In this document: positions 1 to 11,300 of the stretch, piece by piece
Layout: each line of letters opens with the position of its first letter
Numbering within the stretch: position 1 is the stretch's first letter
Assembly: GCA_024305405.1 (NCBI GenBank)
Contig: JAKNDB010000088.1
Span: 3,304,001 to 3,368,000 of the forward strand
Source of the DNA: Dirofilaria immitis
Taxonomy: Eukaryota > Nematoda > Chromadorea > Rhabditida > Onchocercidae
DNA length: 64,000 nucleotides
Direction of reading: 5' to 3'
Made by a program: the position numbers and the translations under genes
Notes under the pieces: model-generated
The model's input: the letters and a program-made list of their open reading frames with translations, nothing else
What the model was told of the DNA's origin: nothing
Databases searched by the model: none

Positions 1-46
1 TTACTGATCTTATATTCTGCTATGTTATAATTACTATTTATTCTAG

Positions 47-216
47 CAAGTAATTTGTTTCAAAATTATTATTTGAACAATACAGAATATTATCTTGTGC
101 CTTTGTTTAATGCAGTGAAAAATGGAATTCAAGAAAAAATAGAACGTCCAGATTTCAGAAACTATATCTTGGATTTCGATAGAGATCCAAATCCAGTATA
201 CAACGAAACTTGCTAG
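47..216 (+). CDS. Terminal exon of an unidentified gene (5' part outside window)
   Basis: An acceptor (TATTCTAG, ending at 46) opens a frame of 56 codons that runs to a TAG at 214-216. The peptide begins SNLFQNYYLNNTEYYLVPLF and ends NPVYNETC, with an acidic stretch (DFDRDPNP) just before the end. The last residue is a cysteine and one N-glycosylation sequon (NNT) is present, which would suit a secreted or lumenal protein, but this is inference. An AATAAA lies 29 bases downstream, supporting a real 3' end. I do not recognise the family from this short piece; the rest of the gene lies left of the window. Confidence 0.6.
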
Positions 217-244
217 CATAATAAGATTTAAGAAAATTTATTCA

Positions 245-250
245 AATAAA
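245..250 (+). terminator. Poly(A) signal AATAAA
   Basis: Canonical AATAAA 29 bases after the stop codon at 216; it fits as the 3'-end signal of the partial gene at the left edge. Confidence 0.4.
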
Positions 251-1352
251 TTCTGCACAATATCCGATTAATCTAAAATTTTAGATAGAAAAGAAAAATC
301 TTATGTTCAATTTCTAGTGCGACGGCTTTTCTAAAAGAAAAAAAATAATAAACGAGAAAGTCAATCGTACCAATGTGTAAAATAGATCACATTAAAAAAA
401 AATAATAAAACAAAACATTTCTTAGATTAAACGATAAATTGTGACAAACAGCGAAAAAATGAAAATGCATGATTTCATCTCTAACAAGAACAAATATTGA
501 TGAGATCAACTATGATAACAAACATACTTTAGCCAGCAATAAAACCAATAATTCATTTAACTTCTTCCTGCGGAAAACTTTGATAATAATCCCAACTGAC
601 TATCCAAGCAAAAAATGTTCCATTACTAAAAATTTAGATATAATCCAGCAAAATAGATCAGGTGTTCAACATTACACGAGCAATTTTTCCTGAGAACTGA
701 TTATGGTAGGCCAAGCAAATAAGTGGAAGAAAAGGATTCCCAATAAAAATGAAAGAGTCCTTAAAAATTTGAACTCTACCTGAGAAAAAATCATTTTGCT
801 CTTCATCAGATTTTGAATTCCAAGTTTTAACAAAGTTCGGAATACAATTTGAAAATCACTCAACAGATAACAAAATATTTGGGAAGCAAAAACTTCCAGA
901 ATTCGCAAATTTTGCATACAACGGGATTTTTATTTTTTTCGTCAATACATGCATTGCTCAAATCTTATGAGCGCTTTTTGTCGTACAATGTCACCATTGA
1001 CCTGAAGAATAACGCTTTAAATCAGATCAAGCGAATAATTTAGACGGCAGATTGATTTATCTTACAAATCTATCGATGAACGATTATTGTGGTTTAAAAA
1101 TGATTCCCGATCATATATTAAAAATATAAAGTAGATCACAAAATGTAAATTAATTTCTATGATTCTTCGAAAGATGAAACCGATGCTATGATATTAATAA
1201 AACATTAGCATAAAGGTGAATAGAAGCAAAAACCTCGAAGAAATTATTTATCACAAAAAAATTCGGTCAAATCTTTTAAATCCTGTAAAGATCGTCCTTA
1301 TTCTTGAGATTCCGTTCAGATAAATTCAAAAGCTGGAATAATACGGGAATAC
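251..1352. other. Intergenic, no gene seen
   Basis: Between two convergent genes. The short open frames here (for example 469-693 and 849-1043 on the + strand) have AT-driven composition, no splice context and no recognisable motif. Nothing else supported. Confidence 0.6.
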
Positions 1353-3662
1353 TCACTTGTAGAAGCCACTTTGAGCTCGCTGTCTTTTTGATGAACGCAT
1401 GTTGTTTGATTCGTCAGATGAAGACTCTGTTGCACTATCTTCAATATTGTTCTGAATGATCGTTGCATTAACATTCGTAACTTTGACAATTGATGTGTTG
1501 GAACGAAAACTACTCTTAGCGCACTTATGTCTCTTCGATGTCGAAATTCCGCTTCCTTCTTCCAAATCTTCCATACCTTTGATATTTTCTGTTTTTTCAT
1601 TTTGCTGAGATTTAGAAAGCATTGACTGATTAGATGGTGAGTCTGTTAATATCCTGGATCGCTTACGAAGTCCCGAGGTGCCTGCCAAAGGACTCCCAAT
1701 ACGCGAAATCTTATGTGACATTGAAGAGATCGGTTCCTTCAAACATTTGTCTTTTGAAAGCAAACCGGTCAGTTTTTTCCTTTCTGTTTTAACCTCTGTT
1801 GAGTATTCTCGTAAAATTTTTGGCGCTTTACGAATTCTTTTTGATAGATCGTCGCTAGAATCCGATGCAATAATTTTGTCGAATGTGTCTTCTTCACTTT
1901 TGATAGTTTTAATATGCGTTTGCGTCGACATAATACCATTTTTATTACCTCGTTTCTCTCGGTCATCATCTGATTCCAAACGATGCACAAAGTCTGGGAA
2001 ATATTCAGCAAACTTTTCGGGATATAAAAGTTTAGCAGTTTTGAAAGCTCTTACCAGACGTTCCATTGCTAAATCTTCAATAGATGCACTACTGCTACTC
2101 TCTTCTCTTCCAGATTTCATTTTCTTTACTTTTCTTTTTTCTGCGATTCCTTAATCCATTTTTCAGGAAGAATAAATTCTTTAAAATGCTGATTTTGCAT
2201 GTCGAGTACTTTTTTGAAATAAGAAATGCCTGCTTAATATTATCCGCATCCTTCACGCGTTTCTTCAGAATACCTCCTTTGGTTCCGCAGGCAAAACTTC
2301 GTGATCTTGATGTTTCCTTTTTCTGACACCAATTACTGCCGGTGGAAATGAAAAGCGCCGCGATCTCTTATTTTTTGAGGCAGTAGAAGTACGGCTATTT
2401 CGGGGACGTCCTTGATACTGAATCTTGGAGTGTCATCATCAAACCGATCTTTTGAAAGCGTATTCGTTTGGAACTAGCATCACTTTTGTTCGAATCACCC
2501 GTTTTGAATAGCTGCTTGCAAAAGACCCCACAAGATTATTACGATAACCTAAAAAAATTTTAACTAATAAAGCTCATGGTAAATATGTCATTAAGAACAC
2601 TTGAGAAACATTAAATTCTTAAATTTATTACAATTAATTATATGAAAGTAAATTTTCTACTCTACCCGTTTTGTATTCTACAATTTTGTGGAGTTGAAAT
2701 AAATATAAAAATGAATTATAAAAATATTCACTCCTGTCCTTTCGCCAATATGGCGTAATCAAGTATTTTACGTGGCCGACAACGTTCATTCTTGTCCGTA
2801 CTCAGTTCCTCTAAATGATTTAAAGCAACCTGCGATGGACGTGAAACAGTCTCATCAAAATCCAACAACGTATTCAAATCCTAAAAGAAAGTAAACATTT
2901 TAATGCAACCTGAATGCTGTACAAAGATGCCATAAATGTATGCAATCATCAAATTTAAATTTAAGACAGATAATATACTTCCTTCCCCATTAACAAATTT
3001 AACATTCTTAACTACTAGTGTCAGTAAGCATTTACAAATGGTAATCCTTCTTTTAATACAAGATAAACAGGACTATCTCACAATTAAAAACAAATTACTT
3101 TAAGCTATATGAATATCTTCCACCACATGAACTGATATTTTCAAACATAATTATAGAATAAGGAATGATGCAGTTTTTGATATGGCTTTTCAGGAAAATC
3201 ATAAATTCACTTACAGCTTGCATTTCAAATTTAAGTAGAAGCAAATATATTTCAACCAAATACATATGTTAGAACTATTTAAGTTGAATACATCTATCAT
3301 CTGCTATGACAAAATTTAAAGCAGTTTCTTAGAAAAAAAGCATCAACTCACCTGTTCCATATGCAATTTTTTAAATATTTGAACCAATTTACGATCCTTC
3401 ATTTCACGATCTGGATCGAATGCTGAAGATGGCTCTGGAAAAAGACAAAAAAAGTTATGTGACGGGAAATCCTTAATTCCGCAAACGTGATACAAAATCG
3501 CAATTCCATAAGCTTTTACAGCTGCCCTTATTTTCACATGGAAGCATTTTATTATAATTTAAATTAAAATTTGTTTAAAAACTCAAGAAACTACAAAAAA
3601 CAAAGGTGTGTCCCATAATTCTTACCATGAAGCACAGCAGTTCCCATAGTGCTCGCTTCCAT
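1353..3662 (-). CDS. Charged, low-complexity nuclear-type protein, four exons
   Basis: Exons on the minus strand: 3626-3662, 3352-3434, 2732-2880 and a long last exon from about 2548 to 1353. The start ATG (3662-3660) has an in-frame TAA five codons upstream and a trans-splice-like acceptor 44 bases before it. Exon phases agree for exons 1-3. The N-terminal part contains the charged helix REMKDRKLVQIFKKL. The long exon is frame-broken several times between 2548 and 2120, then open for 255 codons to 1353. It is rich in Ser, Lys and Arg with basic clusters (KNKRSRRFSF, SKRHK, SSKRQR) and a QGRPRNS segment recalling an AT-hook. Acidic Asp/Ser runs alternate with the basic ones. A good donor (CAA/GTGAGT) overlaps the stop, so one more tiny exon is possible. 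A nuclear or chromatin role is inferred from composition only; the REMKDRKL segment vaguely recalls the region after SET in MLL5/SETD5-like proteins, but I cannot name the family. Confidence 0.7.
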
Positions 3663-3706
3663 TTCATATGAAAATTATGTTTAGCACTTGGGATTTGAAA
3701 TTTTCA

Positions 3707-3713
3707 CTGAAAA
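3707..3713 (-). promoter_or_regulatory. Probable spliced-leader acceptor
   Basis: On the minus strand this reads TTTTCAG and is followed after about 44 bases by the start ATG at 3662. No upstream coding exon joins it and there is an in-frame stop between, which fits SL trans-splicing. Confidence 0.45.
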
Positions 3714-6700
3714 TTAGTGAACAGGTGGTAAAAAGTCCAAACTTTCATTAATTGAACTAAACTAAAGTCCAAATATCCGAAATCTCTCGCAAATCGATTT
3801 ACACTTGATGATTCTGCCAAAGACTTATTAATGGATTCTTTAGTAAGAATCCTACCAGTTGTTTCGGATATAAAAAAAAATAAATCCTTTGATGTTGTAA
3901 CACATGTATGCATCTCAGCATAATGGAATAAGTTAACAGTCGAAATCTGCCTTAAAAATTACGGAAGCTTCCTAAAATGTTCATTATGGGATATAAGTTC
4001 TATCTTACTTTGAAATGATTCTGCAACCTAAGCAATAACCGTTTATTAGTAATCTTAATAACCTAATAACCTTAACTGTCATAACAAATGAAGTGATAAC
4101 ATTATGTCACTGAAATTATAAAAACCATTTTAAATATAACTGAAATTCATATAACTGCGGTAGTACCATTGTGAAAACTTTTGAAGATAAACGAATTTTA
4201 GAGGCACTGACTTGAAGTATAATGTGAACTATACATGCGAAAAATCGTTGAATGTAATACAAATTACAAAAGAAAACATTAGATGGGCATGCATGTGTGT
4301 ATATGTGTATATATTGTTATCAGATCAAGTCCCTCATATAAAAGACATATCGACATACAAAAATAAGGTATAGAAAGAACGGTGAAGGCAAAAAACTAGG
4401 CTGAGTCTCATTTAAAGCTGCAGATTCATGGAAACTCCCAAATAATATCGATTGTGACCTGAAGCGTCTAAATCTAAACACAGTGTACATAATTCTGCAA
4501 AGGGAGAGTGGGAGGTCAGAGAAGTAATACCATATTGTCATGTTATATGAAGGAATAGAGAATAAGAAACAAAATCAGTTAAAATAATCTTTACAGTGTG
4601 TGGTACTTCTGCCAGAAGATGTTTACATCATCCGCAAATTACTTTTCTCTTCGAGGTTTATGCACATTTCGGCTAGTTATTTCATTCAACTGTTGATGCA
4701 TTTCGATAAATCTATGTGGTTTTCTTATTTTTATGCTTCCTTTTAATTTATACACTATACTTTAATATATCCACTATAAAAAAACTATTTAACCCCTTTC
4801 AGGAAAAGAATTGTTGGGAGTTCTGTGTTATATAATCAGGAGTAATCATATTTCTTATGTCGTAATTATAGAATTTAGGAAACCAACGACAATTTTTGGC
4901 TCAGTTATGAGAATGGAATGGTCGTCAAGAGCCAGAATGGTAGTCGATTAGCCGGGATGATCGTTGATGGATCGGAATAGCTGTTGATAATATCACTGGG
5001 AGATTGCATGTCTTATGGAAAACCTCATTGTATGTTCGAAGACATTTACAATTTACAAGTGAGTGGATATAGTTACCATGGAAGTACGTTAATTTTTTTA
5101 TTACTGAAAGAATCGCAAAGAACAAAATTTGATTTGAACTGATATGAACAAAAGGAGAGTTTTAAAATAGTAATTCGTATATCTATATTCAATTACAATT
5201 AGAAATAAGATTAGTCTTTATGTTGTATAAGATGAAACTAAAGATTAAACACCTAACTATTTTCCAAATTAATGATAATAATTACTAAGTAGACTAACAA
5301 ATCTAAATTGAATTGTTGTGTAATGATTAATCCCAAACAAGACGTATAGAACAAATAAAATCAATTTCGATGACATATTCTACAGATTAAATATTACACA
5401 AAAATTCAATTTTAGAAAACTGACAAGTAAAAAATTAAAAACATAATCAAATGATGCAGAGGCAGCAGATTTATTTTTTTCCAATCTTTCGTGAATTCTC
5501 TAGAAACTAATATTTCTATTCCAAAATTTAGACAAAACAAATCGTTTGTTATTCCTAAGATCGATATTTCTTTTGTTTATTTGTAACCAGTAAGTTACTA
5601 ACCAATCCATACATGAAATGAATGGCAAACCTTTGATCTGGAATTCGTCCAAAATCGATATGTGAGAACACTTTTTCTTTCTGCACACCTGTAATCTATT
5701 TTTCCTCTTACTCTCACGTCTAAAATTGAAAATGCTGAGTCATTAAAAAAATAACCAACTATCTTTTAGGAGAAATAACTTAGAAATCATAAGTTCTCTG
5801 AACATATTTACTGTTTAATGAAGAAGTGACATTTGTAAATGCAATATGCATAAAATACAAGATTTGAAAATAATAAAAGTTTCGTAAGGAAATGTTACTT
5901 AGCTGATAACGTTGTACCTGGTAACTTCGACGACTTCTTCTGTACTTCTTCACTTCAGATGATAACAAGAAAATTTGACCGGCACACACCTAACGAAAGA
6001 GATCACTCCAACTTATATGACGTATCTTGACAACACCCATCACGAGGATGGAGTTGTTGTGTTGTCGAGTCGGTGGGTGAGATTGCAGAAGCTGACATGG
6101 AGGGATTGTGTGTAGTTTAAGTTTAGTGATGGATATCATCTGATGAAATTATCCTACACGATGTATGCAAATACACAAATGAGATTGTTAAATAACAAAA
6201 TTACAAGTGAATTTCCTGTGTGCATTACATAGAACATTTGTTGCATCATATTCTATTTTGTTTATTATTGATTATTGAACAGAATAATTTCTTAAATTTG
6301 TGATCCTATTGAATTATGTAAATAAATATGCATATATGTTAATATGCCATTCATCAAATATTTCTCTTTAGAATATCTCATTTTTTGTTTTGAAAACAAA
6401 AGATTCTAACTTTATTTTCATATTTCTTTGGGAGAAGAAATTCAAATCATTGTTGATATCCGCAGAGAAACAATGAAGTAATATTAGTTGAAATATTGAT
6501 TTTTTTACGAAATTCAAAAAAGATTGATTTCAATTACTCAAAAAATGTTTGATTGCAATACGTTAAAAATACTGCTTACTTAGATAAGACAAGATATATG
6601 AATTTGATGAAGAAGAAAGGTGTAGGAAATATTTTCTTTTGTTGTTACTAATGAAATTATAATAATTCATATGGCTCAAGACAGTATTCTTTAATGGAAT

Positions 6701-6899
6701 TAATGTAATAAGTATAACAGCATGTCTCTTGGATAGGATTTGCTATAGTATGTTTAATTACGTGATTATATAAAATTATTGTTAATACTATGTATATTAG
6801 AAGAATAATATACAGAAATTTGTCGTTTCATATAAATTTAGTGGATATATAATACCTGTACTAATTTAATATCGATAATAATGCGAACATAAATAAGTG
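3714..6899. other. AT-rich intergenic region with weak exon candidates
   Basis: No complete gene. Possible minus-strand exons, all weak: 6003-6098 (ATG at 6098, begins MSASAISPTDSTTQQLHP), 5918-5989 (open in one frame, ends KKYRRSRRSYQ, strong donor GTACAA) and 4397-4494 (good polypyrimidine acceptor, includes FRFRRFRSQSILF). Phases between them do not fit, so I do not join them. A + strand patch near 4911-5080 looks like a decayed repeat of the LDL-receptor YWTD type (see findings). A short TG/TA-rich microsatellite sits near 4288-4316. Other frames are shadows. Confidence 0.35.
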
Positions 6900-6907
6900 A
6901 ATTACAG
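6900..6907 (+). promoter_or_regulatory. Probable spliced-leader acceptor of NDUFS2
   Basis: GAATTACAG ends at 6907, 15 bases before the start ATG of NDUFS2. No upstream coding exon is visible, so this is best read as a trans-splice site. Confidence 0.5.
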
Positions 6908-6922
6908 GGGCTCAATTGGAAC

Positions 6923-9831
6923 ATGAATGCAGCGGGGCAAGCTAGATTCTTACTAATCCAAATAACTCGATCAATACCAAGCACTTTATCATTTGGGAAA
7001 CGTAACTCTCATAATCTGTGGTATCCTGATGCCAAATTTATGCATGAATTCAAGGTACCTTAATTTTAAAAAAATTTGGGAATGACTTCTTGAAAATAGT
7101 ATGAGGCTGTTTCCTTCTGCTTTATTTTAACTATATTTTTTAGGGATTTAAACTTTTTAAAACAGCTTTCGAACTTTTGAAATGTAAAGTCTACATTTTT
7201 TGTATTCAATTTTCAGAAAGCAAGTGTCGTTGGACGAATATGGATGCCAGAACCGACAGAATATGATAAGAATGTTGGAATTGATAAAGTATTTGAGAAA
7301 TCAAGTTGGCAGCCTACTTTACCTGATTTAAGTGAAATACATGAAAAGCCACTGCATTACTATTTACTGAATTTTGGACCACAGCATCCAGCAGCACATG
7401 GAGTTCTTCGTCTCGTACTCGAACTGGACAATGAAGTATCGTTGAGATTTGACTTTAAGTTCAGATATGGATTTGAAATTTGTTAGCAGTGTTCATGTAA
7501 ATCTCTCAGATCTAACTTTTTATTTAATCTAGGAGTATTTTTGTTTTGGGGAAGTTTGTACTTTAATTTTTTTCGATAAATTTTGAATATGTTTGTGATA
7601 CAAATCAGGATTTGGAATTCTCACTTGTTATATTACAACTTCACATTGAGACGGTAGATCATTTCATGTATAAAAGGATTTCGTTTTTACCAATTTTAAT
7701 AAGTTGATTTTTTTGTCTTTAGATGGTAATGAAGGCAACTCCACATATCGGACTTCTGCACCGTGCTACAGAGAAATTGATAGAATATAAAACTTATACC
7801 CAAGCAGTACCATATTTTGACCGTATGGATTACGTATCAATGATGTGCAACGAAACAGCATTTGCTCTTGCTGTTGAAAAATTATTAGGAGTCGATATCC
7901 CACCAAGAGCTAAATTTATCAGAAGTTTCTTTCATTTCCATTTTATAAATAGTTATTGCATGATATTCTGAGGTAACAGTGTTCATTCTTACTCATGCCG
8001 ACGAGTCTGTAGGTACTTTATTTTTGATGTTTTGATGCATGCAAACCAGTTAATTGTTGCTTCTTGATTTGAATGTACAGAAGATAATAACTTCTTGCCG
8101 GTGTATATCCATATTCTGTTAATTAGACTGTCTATTAGTCCTCTAAATTATTGGTAATGCTTATTTAAATTAATAAATAACCAAATAGTATTGTTTGTAG
8201 CTCTAATGAATGAGCTGACACGTATACAAAATCATTTGATGGGTATTACAACACATGCTCTGGATATTGGTGCAATGACTCCTTTATTTTGGATGTTTGA
8301 GGAACGTGAAAAAATGTTTGAATTCACGTAAGCCAAATGTTTCAATTTTAATTTTAATCTTACTTTTCTTTCAAATATTATTTTGGGACTTGTAGTTCTA
8401 TCTTTGAGAAATCCGAAGATCAAAGTTTCGATTGTGAAGATTATGGTCATTCTCTATTCTTTTCTAGCGTTACTTTGGCATATTCCAAAACAAATATCAA
8501 ATAATTTCGTTAAGTCGAATGGTCATGAATTTTGTGCAGCCAATTTCGGACTTCCATTTTTTTATGACATTGTAATAATTTTTCAATTTCAGTGAACGGG
8601 TATGTGGAGCCAGAATGCATTCAAATTACGTGCGTCCAGGAGGTGTTGCATGGGATTTACCACTTGGTTGGTTGGATGATGTATATGACTGGGCATTACG
8701 GTTTCCGCAAAGACTGGATATGATGGAAGATCTATTAACAGGCAATCGCATCTTCTTGGTGATTTTTTAAGAGAATCAATATTTTGTGGATTATCTACAA
8801 TGACACCGTAGATGTTCACTTTTGTAAATTTTTTTCGGCATTTAAACCATAAAAATATATATAATCCATAATTATTTTACTTAGTTCCGTAATTATATTT
8901 AGGCAAGAACTGTAGATATTGGGCTTGTGAAAGCTGAAGATGCTTTGCTTTGGGGCTTTTCTGGTGTTATGCTTCGAGGGTCCGGTATTAAGTGGGACAT
9001 ACGTAAGCACAACCGTATGATGCGTATGATCAAGTGGATTTCGACATTCCTATCGGCGTGAAGGGAGATTGCTATGATAGGTAAATGTGTCCAGTGCATT
9101 CAAAACTTTATTCTCTTATATGATGCATGTATGTATCGTTATTGTTTCAGATATTTAGTAAGAATGGAAGAAATGCGCGAAAGTTTAAAAATTATTTTTG
9201 AATGTTTGAATAAAATGCCGCCTGGTGAAATTAAAATTGACGATCATAAAGTGGTTCCTCCTAGACGTGCCGAAATGAAAGTAAATTTGTGTTGATTATA
9301 ATTATAAATTTGTTATATAGTTTACCGTAATTGTACTCTAATTAATCGGTGAATTTATCTATAACTGCATTGATGTTTATGACAGCGACAGTAAAAAATA
9401 TCAAATGTTTAAATTGCAATGAAGGAATTTTTGGTTGAGCGTTTAAATAATTTAAATAGATTAAATCAGAATGTTCCAGCAAAATATGGAATCACTAATA
9501 CACCATTTCAAATATTATACCGAAGGTTATCAAGTACCACCCGGTGCTACATATGTTCCAGTTGAAGCCCCAAAGGAGAATTTGGTGTTTACCTAGTATC
9601 ACAAGGTGAAACAAGACCTTATCGATGTTTTGCTCGATCACCTGGGTAATTTTTTCAGAAAATTTCGTAAATTAAAATTTTATTTTTAGTAAATATGTTT
9701 CTCATGCTCTTTATATTTTCAGATTTCCACATCTTGCTGCAATCGATGATATATGCCACATGTCTATGTTATCGGATGTTGTGGCGGTTATTGGAACTCT
9801 GGACCTTGTTTTCGGAGAAATTGATCGATAA
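6923..9831 (+). CDS. NDUFS2: NADH dehydrogenase (ubiquinone) iron-sulfur protein 2, complex I 49 kDa subunit
   Basis: Mitochondrial complex I core subunit that helps form the quinone-binding cavity. Nine exons join in phase: 6923-7054, 7217-7435, 7723-7924, 8201-8327, 8593-8758, 8903-9080, 9151-9280, 9480-9645 and 9723-9831. Family signatures include [130 protein letters not shown] and a [13 protein letters not shown]-terminus. The first exon, poor in acidic residues, is a likely mitochondrial targeting peptide. The reading frame breaks twice: one base is missing near 9005 (after [11 protein letters not shown]) and one near 9572 in a G run ([12 protein letters not shown]). Both sides are conserved at protein level, so sequencing under-calls are likelier than a pseudogene. 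Length (about 470 residues) is normal. The nematode orthologue is GAS-1; the [11 protein letters not shown] form is nematode-like from memory. Confidence 0.97.
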
Positions 9832-11269
9832 TCCAGGGATGTTCGTCGAAATTTTTTTTTTGAGAACCCCATCGAAATTTTTTATACTTGTTAAAGTTAA
9901 TCGGTGGATTATGTCTTTCTAACTAGTCTGGCGACGAATTGGAAAGATAAAGATTCTGCATTTGATGCACAAGTTGAAGTGACTGCTTTCCGGAAAAATA
10001 TTACATAGCACTTGTAGGATAGGTAGATGCAATAATCTGATTTTCTTCATTGCCGAAATGATTAATTAACTGTTTGTATGCAGATATTAAAGAAAAGGGG
10101 AAGCACTGCAAGTTGGAAAAGTGATTGGGAAAGAAACAATTAATAAAGGGTAAATAAAAATTGATAAGAGTTTATTTTATAGCAGTAAATTATAATAACT
10201 TCAGTAAATTTTAAGACATCTCTTTATTTAATTCTTTGGCAGTTAGAACTGTAATCTACATTAGAAACATTTTTTGCTCTTTTTTCTTTATATTACTTTA
10301 TATTGTATTTCTATGCCGGTTTTTCTTATGTTTCGGTGAATTCTTTTTCTTATTCCAGTAGTTTTGTGCCTAAGATTTTTTACTGATGTTGTTAAATCTG
10401 TTCCCATTGCGAATCATCATTATGCAATAAGTGCATGCTTCATCCACTTTATACCTCGTTTTATTCACTGTTTTGTCTTTTTTGCTAAGAGAGCACACAA
10501 CTGAAATGAAATATATTCATCTGCTGTTTTAGCTTAATTTTGATCATATGGTGATTTAATTACTTTTAATAGTTAGAATTTATTTATGCTATAAGGGTCT
10601 ATTCTATTTTCAATCTATCCAGGTTTTCAATTGTAAAACTTTTGGCAGTCATTGGTTTTCTCACTGAACTATGTAGGAATTATAGGAATTAGTTTTTTAT
10701 TTAAAATAACTTTGACGAAGTTCTTTTTAATCTGCTTTTTGTATATTGCTCAATTTTTATTTTCAAATGTTGCTAGTGTTTTATTTCTTAGCAATATTTC
10801 ATACACAATTGTATAATAGTATGTTTTGTCATAGATTGTATCAGTATTATTTAAAAAAATAAATATGTGACAATCGTAACTATTTTATTATCATACGATT
10901 AGCATCGGTCTTTTCTAGTTCCTTACAGAAAATTAATTTAACGTTTCTTCAATGATTTATGGCACGTAACATTTCAGTATGATTTTTATTTCAAACCATG
11001 TAGTACTTCAATATATTCGTTTTTGCTAAATCAGAATAATCTTCACCTTCAGTTTTTTTCACTCTTTTGGCTTCACATCTTGTTGTCTAAGTATTCAATT
11101 TTGTGATAAGTAAGGAACAATATAAAGTAAAAATTTTAACTTTATATTTAGGCAGTATAGAATATATTAGATATCCCAGATAGTTTCGATAATTTTTAAA
11201 CAGCAAAATCGTAATTATGGTTTGAATAAGCTTGGTGGTAATTTTTCAAAAAATTAAAGAACTTATTTT
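9832..11269. other. 3' flank of NDUFS2 and intergenic; no gene seen
   Basis: Contains an AATAAA at 10142-10147 that could serve NDUFS2. The rest is T-rich with no supported exon. Confidence 0.5.
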
Positions 11270-11270
11270 T

Positions 11271-11280
11271 TTCTTTTTAG
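11271..11280 (+). promoter_or_regulatory. Probable spliced-leader acceptor of the PX-like gene
   Basis: TTCTTTTTAG ends at 11280; an in-frame ATG follows after 20 bases. Consistent with trans-splicing. Confidence 0.4.
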
Positions 11281-11300
11281 AGGAAATTGCAATTAACGTC

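Noticed and set aside
1678..2154. 158-codon + strand ORF
   Set aside because: Antisense shadow of the minus-strand Ser/Lys-rich exon, which has better composition and splice context.
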